From positions 1-53,264 of the forward strand of contig NZ_LJIC01000126.1 in NCBI RefSeq assembly GCF_001295845.1: DNA of 53,264 nt, written 5' to 3'. Each line of letters starts with the position of its first letter. The first letter of the stretch is position 1. Of the stretch, positions 34,649 to 42,661 are shown piece by piece. The DNA comes from Rhodopseudomonas sp. AAP120 (GTDB taxonomy: Bacteria; Pseudomonadota; Alphaproteobacteria; Rhizobiales; Xanthobacteraceae). Under the pieces are notes generated by a model. The model saw only the letters and a program-made list of their open reading frames with translations, had not been told where the DNA came from and did not search any database. A program made the position numbers and the translations under genes.

Positions 34649-35626
34649 CTAAGTCTCCGCCGTAATGCGCGGGTCGAGCCGGGCGTAGAGCAAGTCGACC
34701 AGGAAGTTGACGGCGATCACCAGCAGCGCCGAGACGAACACGATGCCGAGCAGCGTATTGAGATCGCGCTGCACGACGGATTCATAGGCCAGCCGCCCGA
34801 GACCCGGCAGCGAGAATACGCTCTCGACCACCACCGAACCGCCCAACATGGTGCCTGCCTGCAGCCCGATCAGCGTCACCATCGGCAGCAGCGCGTTGCG
34901 CAGCACGTGGCGCACGACGATGCGGGTCTCGTCGAGGCCCTTGGCGCGGGCGGTGCGAACGAAATCGAGGTTGAGGACTTCGAGCATCGACGCCCGCATG
35001 ATGCGCAGGTAGATCGCCAGGAAGATCAGCCCCAGCGTCAGCGTCGGCAATATCAAGTGCGCGGCGATGTCCAGCGTTCGCGCGAGGCCGGTGGCGGCCG
35101 CGCCGATGTCCTCGAAGCCGCCGGCCGGCAGCCATTGCAGATAGATCGAGAACACCACGATCGCCATCAGGCCGAACCAGAACGACGGCGTGGCGTAGAA
35201 GATCAGGCCGAGCGTCGAGATCAGAGTATCCGGCCACTTGTTGACGCCGCGCGCCGCAATCACGCCGAGCATCAGGCCGGCGAAGAACGCGAACGACAGC
35301 GAAGCGGTCATCAGCAGCAGCGTCGCCGGCAGCCGCTCGAAGATCACGGTGGCGACCGGCTTGCCGTAGATCGACGAGAAGCCGAGGTCGAACCGCACCA
35401 GCCGCCACAGATACTGGCTGAGCTGCAGCGGGATCGACAAATCGAGGCCGTAGAATTTGCGCAGCTCGCGGGCGGTGGCGGCGTCGCCGCCGCCCATCTG
35501 GGCCATCATCGCGTCGACGGTGTCGCCGGGCGCGAATTGCAGCAACAGGAAGATGCCGATCAGGATCAGCAGCAGGGTCGGGATCGAGGCGGCGAGACGC
35601 CGCCCCGCAAGGCTCAGGATACGCAT
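34649..35626 (-). CDS. peptide-type ABC transporter permease (DppB-like)
   Basis: A 325-residue permease. The first helix (SIPTLLLILIGIFLLLQFAPGD) is followed by a periplasmic segment and five further helices. The DppB-type ATPase-contact region reads LDFVRTARAKGLDETRIVVRH and the C-terminal motif region is VVESVFSLPGLGRLAYESV. It lies 24 bp downstream of the binding protein copy B and directly upstream of the DppC-like gene in one operon. Confidence 0.93.
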   Translation of the reverse strand: MRILSLAGRRLAASIPTLLLILIGIFLLLQFAPGDTVDAMMAQMGGGDAATARELRKFYGLDLSIPLQLSQYLWRLVRFDLGFSSIYGKPVATVIFERLPATLLLMTASLSFAFFAGLMLGVIAARGVNKWPDTLISTLGLIFYATPSFWFGLMAIVVFSIYLQWLPAGGFEDIGAAATGLARTLDIAAHLILPTLTLGLIFLAIYLRIMRASMLEVLNLDFVRTARAKGLDETRIVVRHVLRNALLPMVTLIGLQAGTMLGGSVVVESVFSLPGLGRLAYESVVQRDLNTLLGIVFVSALLVIAVNFLVDLLYARLDPRITAET

Positions 35627-35650
35627 GCGATCATCTTGGCGAAGTTGGCG

Positions 35651-37267
35651 CTATTCGGCCAGCCAAAGATCGTGCCATGTGGAGGAAGCCCAGCGTGGCG
35701 TATTAGAGTGATTTCGGGCCTTCGCCGTTATCACCGTGACGAACAATTGCTCAATTGGCATCCAAATAGGCAGCTCGGTATTGGCGCGGGTAACGAAGTC
35801 GGCGTAAAGCGCTTTGCGCTTGGCCGGATCGACTTCGGTGGCGGCGTCGTCGATGATCTTGTCGATCGTCGCGTCTTCCCAGCCCCACTGATTGGTCCAG
35901 GGCGCGCCCTTCGGCTGGCCGGAGCGATACCACACCGTGGTCGAGACGGCGGGATCGTTGCGATACTGATGCCAGCCGGTGGCGAGGTCGAAGGCGTGCT
36001 CGTCATAGACCTGCTTGAGGAAGCCGCCGCCGTCGTTGCGCACCACTTCGACCTGGATGCCGACTTCGCCGAGCGATTGCTGGATGAAGGTCGCCCACAG
36101 CGAAATGTCCTCGCCCCACGGCGCGGGCAGCAGCCGCAGGGACAGCCGGGTGCCGCCGGCGGCGGGCTTGAGACCCGCCTCGTCGAGCAGTGCGATCGCT
36201 TTCTTCTTGTCGTACGGGTACTGCGGCGTGTTCGGGCCCGGATAGAAGTCCGTCGAGGTCGAGGGGATCGGGCCGGTGCCGAGCTTGGCGAAATCGCCGA
36301 GGAAGTTCTCGATGAAGAACGGCACGTTGATGGCGTGCGCGATGGCGCGGCGGACGCGGATGTCCGACAGTTCCTTGCGGCGGAAGTTGAACTCGATGGT
36401 GTTGGTGCGGGCGTTGCCCTCGTTGCCCTTGGTCGAGACGATGAAGCGCTTGTCCTTGCCGAGCCGCGCGATGTCGGAGATCGTCAGTCCCGAGAACGGG
36501 CTGAGCTGCAGCCCGCCGGCCTCGAGCTGAGCAGCGGCGGCGGCGCGATCGGTGATCACCTTCCAGACGATGCGGTCGAGATACGGCGCGTTCGGCCGCC
36601 AGTAATTGTCGTTGCGGTCGGCGATGATGTACTGACCGCGCTCGTATTTATTGAACTTGAACGGGCCGGTGCCGATCGGCGCGAGGTTGGCCGGGTTCTG
36701 CCGGATGTCGCCGGTCTCGTAGATGTGCTTGGCCGAAACGTAGCCGAGGTCCGGCAGCGCGCGTAGCAGCAGATTGAGCGGCATCGGCCGCTCGTAGCGA
36801 AAGATTGCGGTCTGCGGGTCGGGCGTATCGACCGCGGTGAGGAACAGCTGCAGCGTCGATCCGTAGTTGAGGATCTTCTTCCACATGTTCATCGCCGTGA
36901 AGGCGACGTCCTCGGACGTGAAGGGCTTGCCGTCGTGCCAGACGACGCCCTTGCGCAGCCTGAACGTGATGGTCTTGCCGTCGGGCGACGCTTCCCAGCT
37001 CTCCGCCAGCACGCCGACCGGATTGCCCGCGGCGTCGAGATCGACCAGCGGCTCCTGGATCTTGCCGCCGACGATGTACACGCCGGTCGAAGCCTGCAGG
37101 CTCGGGTTGAGCTGGCGCTGCTCGGCGCCATAGTGGACGTTGAACACGCCGCCCTTGCGCGGCGTCTCCTGCGCGAAGGCGCGCATCGGGTTGATCACAT
37201 TGGCGGCGATCGCGGCCGACGTCAGCAGAATGGTGCGGCGATTGATCTCGAGGCGCGACAAGGCCAT
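35651..37267 (-). CDS. peptide-type (family 5) ABC substrate-binding protein, copy B
   Basis: A 538-residue periplasmic receptor of the DppA/OppA class with a signal containing the Tat-like NRRTILLTSAA at residues 9-19. AGGAG lies 7 bp before ATG 37267. It is the first gene of a complete operon with DppB-, DppC- and fused DppDF-type subunits. It is clearly paralogous to copy A at 29405-31003 along the whole length; by eye more than half of aligned residues are identical. It begins only 129 bp downstream of the cysNC stop on the same strand. That position next to sulfate activation genes suggests a sulfur-containing substrate rather than ordinary peptides. Confidence 0.92.
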   Translation of the reverse strand: MALSRLEINRRTILLTSAAIAANVINPMRAFAQETPRKGGVFNVHYGAEQRQLNPSLQASTGVYIVGGKIQEPLVDLDAAGNPVGVLAESWEASPDGKTITFRLRKGVVWHDGKPFTSEDVAFTAMNMWKKILNYGSTLQLFLTAVDTPDPQTAIFRYERPMPLNLLLRALPDLGYVSAKHIYETGDIRQNPANLAPIGTGPFKFNKYERGQYIIADRNDNYWRPNAPYLDRIVWKVITDRAAAAAQLEAGGLQLSPFSGLTISDIARLGKDKRFIVSTKGNEGNARTNTIEFNFRRKELSDIRVRRAIAHAINVPFFIENFLGDFAKLGTGPIPSTSTDFYPGPNTPQYPYDKKKAIALLDEAGLKPAAGGTRLSLRLLPAPWGEDISLWATFIQQSLGEVGIQVEVVRNDGGGFLKQVYDEHAFDLATGWHQYRNDPAVSTTVWYRSGQPKGAPWTNQWGWEDATIDKIIDDAATEVDPAKRKALYADFVTRANTELPIWMPIEQLFVTVITAKARNHSNTPRWASSTWHDLWLAE

Positions 37268-37396
37268 GCGGTCTCCTGGCAGGAATGAGGCGGGCGGAAC
37301 CCATAAGACGATACGAGGCCGCCGCTGATCAAGCCATTTTCGGTCGCACGTCGTGGAGGGAAGTTGGGCAGTCGCGGCGGCGCCGCGACTGATTGT

Positions 37397-39325
37397 TCAG
37401 ATATGCGCCGCGAGGTCGATCAGTTCGCCGACCAGGACGCCGCTGCTCGCCAGCATGGTCTCGACCTTGTCGGCGGCCTCGGCGACGCTGTGCGCCGAGG
37501 TGTCGATCGTCAGCTCGCTGGCGACCGGCGGCTGATAGTCGGTGCCGATGCCGGTGAAGTTCTGCAGCGCGCCAGCGCGGGCTTTGGCGTAGTGCCCCTT
37601 CGGGTCGCGCTGTTCGCACACTTCCGCCGGCGTCGCCACGTAGATCTCGCGAAAATTCTCACCGGCGATGCGCCGCGCGGCGGCACGATCCTCCAGCGAC
37701 GGCGACACCGCGGCGACGATCGCCACATGGCCGTTGGCGGCGAGATGCGCGGCAATCTCCGCAAGGCGGCGGATGTTTTCGCTGCGGTCTTCCGGCGAGA
37801 AGCCGAGATCGCTATTGAGCCCGGCGCGCAGCGTGTCGCCGTCGAGCAGGATCGGCGAGCCGCCGCGGTCGAACAGCCGCCGCTCGATCGCCTTGGCGAG
37901 CGTCGATTTGCCGGAGCCGGGCAGGCCAGTGAACCACAGCACCGCGCCGGTGTGGCGGAAGCGCGCCGCGCGCTCCTCCGGCCGCAGCGCCGACTCCACC
38001 GGGACGATGTCGGCGGTGGCGGCGCGCTGGCCGGCATCGACGCTCAGCACGAGCCCGCCGCCGGCGATGCGGCCGCCGACTTCGATCACCAGGCGTCCGG
38101 TGCGCGGGAAGGTCTCGGCCGGATCGGCTGCGACCGGCTGCGCCAGCGACAGGTCGATCTCGCCCACGTGGTTGCGGGCGATCGCCTTGGCTTCGCTGCT
38201 GCCGAGATCGCCGGGATCGACCGCCTTCTCGATCGCCACCACGGTGGCGCGGGTCTCGCGGGTGCCGAGCCGCACGAGGATCGAGGCGCCGGCTTCGAGC
38301 GGCTGGTCGTGCAGCCAGAAGATGCGCGCGCGCAGCCGCCGTGTATCACGCGGCGCCGCGCCCGCATGGGCGATGACGTCGCCGCGCTCGACGAACAGCT
38401 CGCGGTCGAGCGTGATGCCGACCGAGCGGCCGGCGCCCTGCGGCCCGGCCACCGGCGTCACCGGCCAGCTTTCGACCGATTTGATCTTGGCGATCTTGCC
38501 GGCCGGCATGATGACGATGTCGTCGCCCGCCTGCAGCCGTCCGGATTCGATGCGGCCGGCGACGATGCGGCGATCGTCGAATTTGTAGATCGCCTGCACC
38601 GGCAGCCGCAGCGCCAGCTGATCGAGCGGCTGCGACGGCGTCAGCGCGTCGAGCGCCTCGACCACGGTCGGACCTTGGTACCAACGAATGTTGTCGGTGC
38701 GCTCGGCGACGCCGTCGCCGTCGCGCGCCGAGATCGGGATCACGGCGGTCGGGGTGACGCCGAGTGAGGTGAGATGTGCGGTGATCTCGTCGCTGATCGC
38801 GCTGAAGCGCTCGGCCGAGAAGTCGACGCGGTCCATCTTGTTGACCACCACCGCGACCTGCTTGATGCCGAGCAGGTGCAGCAGATAGCCGTGCCGCCGC
38901 GTCTGGTCGCGCACGCCTTCGAGCGCGTCAATGATCAGCACCGCGCCATCGGCCTGCGAAGCGCCGGTGATCATGTTGCGCAGGAATTCGGCGTGGCCGG
39001 GTGCGTCGATCAGGACGACGTCGCGCGAGCGCGTGCGGAAGCTGATCTGTGTGGTGTCGATGGTGATGCCCTGGTCGCGCTCGGTCTGCAGCGCGTCGAG
39101 CAGGAACGACCATTCGAACGGCATGCCGCGGCGGGCGCTGACGGCCTTCAGCATTTCCAGCTTGCCGTCCGGCAGCGAGCCGGTTTCGTGCAGCAGGCGG
39201 CCGACCAGCGTCGACTTGCCGTGGTCGACATGGCCGACGATGACGATGCGGACCAGCGGCCGCGTGGTGCCGTTCGGGGTGGTTAGCGAGGCGGGCGGGA
39301 CCGCAATGGTCATGGCGTCACTCAT
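37397..39325 (-). CDS. cysNC: bifunctional sulfate adenylyltransferase subunit 1 / adenylylsulfate kinase
   Basis: A 642-residue fusion. Residues about 20-450 are the CysN GTPase that drives adenylyl-sulfate (APS) formation: G1 GHVDHGKST (31-39), G3 DAPGH (107-111), G4 NKMD (162-165). Residues about 455-642 are APS kinase (CysC): P-loop GLPGSGKST (467-475), LDGDTLRAGLNSDLGFS (494-510) and EQRDPKGHYAKARAG (571-585). The product is PAPS. It partners with CysD, whose gene ends 14 bp upstream. MSDAMT (ATG 39325) is preferred; ATG 39313 is an alternative. The frame open to 40219 overlaps cysD and is not used. Confidence 0.95.
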   Translation of the reverse strand: MSDAMTIAVPPASLTTPNGTTRPLVRIVIVGHVDHGKSTLVGRLLHETGSLPDGKLEMLKAVSARRGMPFEWSFLLDALQTERDQGITIDTTQISFRTRSRDVVLIDAPGHAEFLRNMITGASQADGAVLIIDALEGVRDQTRRHGYLLHLLGIKQVAVVVNKMDRVDFSAERFSAISDEITAHLTSLGVTPTAVIPISARDGDGVAERTDNIRWYQGPTVVEALDALTPSQPLDQLALRLPVQAIYKFDDRRIVAGRIESGRLQAGDDIVIMPAGKIAKIKSVESWPVTPVAGPQGAGRSVGITLDRELFVERGDVIAHAGAAPRDTRRLRARIFWLHDQPLEAGASILVRLGTRETRATVVAIEKAVDPGDLGSSEAKAIARNHVGEIDLSLAQPVAADPAETFPRTGRLVIEVGGRIAGGGLVLSVDAGQRAATADIVPVESALRPEERAARFRHTGAVLWFTGLPGSGKSTLAKAIERRLFDRGGSPILLDGDTLRAGLNSDLGFSPEDRSENIRRLAEIAAHLAANGHVAIVAAVSPSLEDRAAARRIAGENFREIYVATPAEVCEQRDPKGHYAKARAGALQNFTGIGTDYQPPVASELTIDTSAHSVAEAADKVETMLASSGVLVGELIDLAAHI

Positions 39326-39339
39326 GGTCGGACGTTTGC

Positions 39340-40215
39340 TTACAGATAGCCGGCGACGCGCAGACGCTCGAACGCGTCCTCGGTCTCGTGGTCGAGCGCG
39401 CGGCCGGCGCGCTCCGGCACCTTGGTGGTCTGTAGTTCGTGCAGGATCTCGTCGATCGACGAGGCGTTCGAGGCCACCGGGAAGGTGATGTCCTGATCGC
39501 CGAGCGAGCGATAGCGCTTGCCGTTCTGCGACAGATACAGCGGGATGATCGGGATGTTCTCGCGCTTGGTGTAGGCCCAGATATCCGCCTCGGTCCAATG
39601 CAGGATCGGGTGGATGCGCAGGTGAGCGCCGGGCGGCGGCGAGGCGTTGAACTGATCCCAGAATTCCGGCGGTTGATCGCGCACGTCCCATCCACCCTCG
39701 GTGCCGCGCGGCGAGAACACGCGCTCCTTGGCGCGGGTCGCTTCCTCGTCGCGGCGGATGCCGGCGATCAATCCGTCGAAGCCGTATTTGGCGAGCGCCA
39801 TCTTCAGGCCCTCCGTCTTGCGCGCCGCGGAGCGCGCCGCCGGCGGCAAGGTCGGGTCGACGCTGTCGATCGGCGGGCAGGGATCGACGCGCAGGTCTAG
39901 ATCCCATTCCTTCGCGTAATGTTCGCGGAAGGCGTACATCTCGGGAAACTTCTTGCCGGTGTCGACGTGCAGCGCCGGGAACGGCACCTTGCCGAAGAAC
40001 GCTTTCCGCGCCAGCCAGATCATCACGTTGGAGTCTTTGCCGAGCGACCACAGCAGCGCCAGCTTCTTCAACCGGGCGAAGCCCTCGCGCAGGATGTAGA
40101 TGCTCTGCGCTTCCAGCGCGTCGAGGTGATCCATCGGCGGCAGCGCGTCGCGCGGCGGAAGATCGGGCAGCGACGCCGGCTGCGCGGCGCGAAGTTCGGG
40201 TGCAGCGAGGGTCAT
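39340..40215 (-). CDS. cysD: sulfate adenylyltransferase subunit 2
   Basis: A 291-residue ATP pyrophosphatase-type enzyme that makes adenylyl-sulfate from ATP and sulfate with CysN. The PP-loop is SLGKDSNV near residue 57, followed by LARKAFFGKVPFPALHVDTG. Further conserved stretches are GIRRDEEATRAKER and HWTEADIWAY. The PP-loop region (LLWSLGKDSNVMIWL) differs somewhat from the enterobacterial form. It is the first gene of the cysD-cysNC operon. The 281-bp gap to the divergent cysH gene contains a long palindrome that is a candidate regulatory site. Confidence 0.94.
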   Translation of the reverse strand: MTLAAPELRAAQPASLPDLPPRDALPPMDHLDALEAQSIYILREGFARLKKLALLWSLGKDSNVMIWLARKAFFGKVPFPALHVDTGKKFPEMYAFREHYAKEWDLDLRVDPCPPIDSVDPTLPPAARSAARKTEGLKMALAKYGFDGLIAGIRRDEEATRAKERVFSPRGTEGGWDVRDQPPEFWDQFNASPPPGAHLRIHPILHWTEADIWAYTKRENIPIIPLYLSQNGKRYRSLGDQDITFPVASNASSIDEILHELQTTKVPERAGRALDHETEDAFERLRVAGYL

Positions 40216-40368
40216 GCACAGGCTCCCGGCAGAGCAGGTCCGGACTGGTCCGGACCGCCGTTGTCGCGCGGAGAAGATGGCGTCATCATCGTCAGGAGAA
40301 CGAACATCTCTGCGGCGCGTAAGTGAGGGATGGAATTTCTACAATGGAAGCCCTCAACAGAAAGAATA

Positions 40369-40410
40369 ATTTTCTATCGATCTGGCTTGTAAGATACATA
40401 GATAGAAAAT
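40369..40410. promoter_or_regulatory. long inverted repeat in the cysD-cysH divergent promoter region
   Basis: Perfect 10-bp arms ATTTTCTATC and GATAGAAAAT separated by 22 bp, in a strikingly AT-rich patch of otherwise GC-rich DNA. The right arm overlaps a second small dyad, TAGAAA-ATA-TTTCTA, at 40403-40417. It lies 154 bp from the cysD start and 87 bp from the cysH start. A CysB/Cbl-like LysR regulator responding to sulfur supply is the likeliest binder, but none is encoded beside it. Confidence 0.55.
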
Positions 40411-40496
40411 ATTTCTAGTCAATCCTTCTTCGGTCACTTCACGCCGCGGCGCGTTGATGAACCGCCAACGCGACCGGCGCAGAAAGTCATTCGGCT

Positions 40497-41237
40497 ATGA
40501 GCGAGCTCACCCAGCACTCCCCTTCGCAGGCTCCGGCGCGCGACGCGGTGGCCGTGCGCGCCGCCACGTTGAACAGCGCGCTGCATGGTGCCTCACCGGC
40601 GGAGATCATCGCTGCCGCGGTGCGTGAGCTCGGCCGCGACCGCGTCGCGCTGGTGTCGTCGTTCGGCACCGAGTCGGCGGCGCTGCTCAAGGTGATGGCG
40701 GATGTCGATCCGGCGATCCCGGTGGTGTTTCTCGACACCGGCTGGCTGTTCGCCGAGACCCTCGCGTATCGCGATACGCTGATCGATCAGCTCGGCCTCA
40801 CCGACGTGCGCTCGATCAAGCCGCTGCCGGCGGATCTCGACCGCGACGATCCGGCACAGGATCTGTGGTTTTCCGATCCGGACAAATGCTGTTTCATCCG
40901 CAAGGTCGAACCGCTGCGCCGCGCATTGGCGCCGTTCGATGGCTGGATCAATGGCCGCAAGCGATTTCAGGGCGGCGCGCGCGCGGAGATCCCGGTGGTC
41001 GAAGCCGATGGAGTGCGTTTGAAATTCAATCCGTTCGCCGACGTCTCGCGCGAAGAGATCGACGCGATCTACACGCTCGGCAAATTGCCGCCGCATCCGC
41101 TATTGGCGTCCGGGTTCCTCTCCGTCGGCTGCATGCCGTGTACCAGCCGCGCGTCGTCAGCCGACGATACGCGCTCCGGCCGCTGGCAGGGCCGCAGCAA
41201 GACGGAATGCGGCATTCACACGATGAAGACTTCGTAG
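40497..41237 (+). CDS. cysH: assimilatory adenylylsulfate (APS) reductase, CysH family
   Basis: A 246-residue reductase that makes sulfite from activated sulfate. The nucleotide-binding start is VSSFGTESAALL (residues 53-64). It has the paired cysteines Cys131-Cys132 (DKCCFIRK) and Cys212/Cys215 (GCMPCT), which hold a [4Fe-4S] cluster. The catalytic Cys238 lies in TECGIH near the C-terminus. The cluster motif marks it as an APS reductase rather than the cluster-free PAPS reductase of enterobacteria. It is divergent from cysD-cysNC. The sulfate-binding protein gene follows on the same strand after 124 bp. Confidence 0.93.
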   Translation: MSELTQHSPSQAPARDAVAVRAATLNSALHGASPAEIIAAAVRELGRDRVALVSSFGTESAALLKVMADVDPAIPVVFLDTGWLFAETLAYRDTLIDQLGLTDVRSIKPLPADLDRDDPAQDLWFSDPDKCCFIRKVEPLRRALAPFDGWINGRKRFQGGARAEIPVVEADGVRLKFNPFADVSREEIDAIYTLGKLPPHPLLASGFLSVGCMPCTSRASSADDTRSGRWQGRSKTECGIHTMKTS

Positions 41238-41361
41238 CAGATTGCTGTCGCGCCCGATCGAACAATGAAATTCGGTTCCGTTGACTTGAGCGGCTTCATT
41301 CTTGAGTTTCGCAGCTCCGCCGCAGACGACACAGACGCCGTCCGGACCATGGAGAATTGAA

Positions 41362-42351
41362 ATGCTTCGCCGACTGATTCCGCTGTTCGCCGGCCTGGTG
41401 ATCGCGACTTCCGCCCAGGCGGCGGACGTGACGCTGCTCAACGTGTCCTACGATCCGACCCGCGAGCTCTACAGCGACTTCAACAAATCTTTCGCCGCCG
41501 CCTATCAGAAAGAGGCCGGCGACAAGCTGACCATCAAGCAGTCGCACGGCGGCTCCGGCGCACAGGCGCGCTCGGTGATCGACGGGCTGCAGGCCGATGT
41601 CGTGACGCTGGCGCTCGCCTACGACATCGACGCGATCGCCAACAAGGGGCTGCTGTCGAAGGATTGGCAGAAGCGCCTGCCGCAGAACTCCTCGCCCTAC
41701 ACCTCGACGATCGTGTTCCTGGTGCGCAAGGGCAATCCCAAGGGCATCAAGGATTGGGACGATCTCCTGAAGTCTGGCGTCAGCGTGATCACGCCGAATC
41801 CGAAGACCTCGGGTGGCGCACGCTGGAATTATCTGGCGGCGTGGGGCTATGCGCTGAAGAAATCCGGATCGGAGGAGGGCGCGCGTGACTTCGTCGCCAA
41901 GCTCTACAAGCAGGTTCCGGTGCTCGACACCGGCGCGCGCGGCTCGACCGTCACATTCGTCGAGCGTGGCGTCGGCGACGTGCTGCTGGCCTGGGAAAAC
42001 GAGGCCTATCTGGCGGTGAAGGAATTCGGCGCCGACAAGTTCGAGATCGTCGCGCCCTCGGTGTCGATCCTGGCCGAGCCGCCGGTCGCCGTGGTCGACA
42101 CCGTGGTCGACAAGAAGGGCACCCGTGCCGCCGCCGAGGCCTACCTCAAGTATCTCTACTCCAAGGACGGCCAGGAAATCGCCGCACGGAACTTCTATCG
42201 TCCGCGCGATGCGGAGATTGCCAAGAAGCACGAGGGCTCGTTCGCCAAGGTCGAGCTGTTCACCATCGACGATGTGTTCGGCGGCTGGACCAAGGCGCAA
42301 ACCGAACACTTCGCCGACGGCGGCGTGTTCGATAAGATCTACAAGAACTGA
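41362..42351 (+). CDS. sbp: periplasmic sulfate/thiosulfate-binding protein
   Basis: A 329-residue receptor for the CysTWA importer. A Sec signal (about 1-20, ending SAQA) precedes [19 protein letters not shown], the standard Sbp/CysP N-terminus. Ligand-site stretches [14 protein letters not shown] and [13 protein letters not shown] are intact. ATG 41362 gives the signal at the N-terminus; the frame is open 20 codons further upstream. Between this gene and cysT lie 310 bp containing two palindromic repeats, which may stabilise or separate the binding-protein transcript from the permease genes. Confidence 0.94.
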   Translation: MLRRLIPLFAGLVIATSAQAADVTLLNVSYDPTRELYSDFNKSFAAAYQKEAGDKLTIKQSHGGSGAQARSVIDGLQADVVTLALAYDIDAIANKGLLSKDWQKRLPQNSSPYTSTIVFLVRKGNPKGIKDWDDLLKSGVSVITPNPKTSGGARWNYLAAWGYALKKSGSEEGARDFVAKLYKQVPVLDTGARGSTVTFVERGVGDVLLAWENEAYLAVKEFGADKFEIVAPSVSILAEPPVAVVDTVVDKKGTRAAAEAYLKYLYSKDGQEIAARNFYRPRDAEIAKKHEGSFAKVELFTIDDVFGGWTKAQTEHFADGGVFDKIYKN

Positions 42352-42433
42352 GCGGCGTCGGTCGCGATCCGTCCGGCGCGGCCGCGATCCGCAGAGTTGG
42401 GGACAGTATGCTTAGCACCGATAGCAGCGCGCT

Positions 42434-42459
42434 CCCTCTCCCCGCGCGCGGGGAGAGGG
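42434..42459. repeat. CCCTCTCCCC hairpin repeat
   Basis: Perfect 10-bp stem CCCTCTCCCC/GGGGAGAGGG around the self-complementary GCGCGC, followed by GGGGTGGGGTGAGGGGG. It resembles the element at 53212-53264 at the right edge and is a dispersed repeat type. It lies about 80 bp after the sbp stop. Confidence 0.7.
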
Positions 42460-42522
42460 GTGGGGTGAGGGGGCGTCGCAACGCCGCCGAGCCTTTGCGC
42501 GTAATCCCTGACCTCTCCACGC

Positions 42523-42605
42523 GTCGTTGCGAGCGAAGCGAAGCAATCCAGAAGCGCCGTGCACGGAGCTGGATTGCTTCGTCGGCTACGCCTCCTCGCA
42601 ATGAC
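42523..42605 (-). repeat. GTCATTGCGAGG palindromic repeat, copy 4 (inverted)
   Basis: Same orientation as copy 3. It starts GTCGTTGCGAGCGAAGCGAA (one base changed from the consensus GTCATTG) and ends CCTCCTCGCAATGAC. With the CCCTCTCCCC hairpin it fills much of the 310-bp gap between sbp and cysT; no gene is seen in that gap. Confidence 0.85.
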
Positions 42606-42661
42606 GCTGATCGTGTGGCGGCGTATGTCGCTTCATGCGAAGGTACCGCGCAGGTGCCCCT

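Noticed and set aside
37397-40219. A 940-residue CysD-like/CysN/CysC fusion
   Set aside because: The first 298 codons are an out-of-frame overlap with cysD. CysN begins normally at 39325 with its own start.
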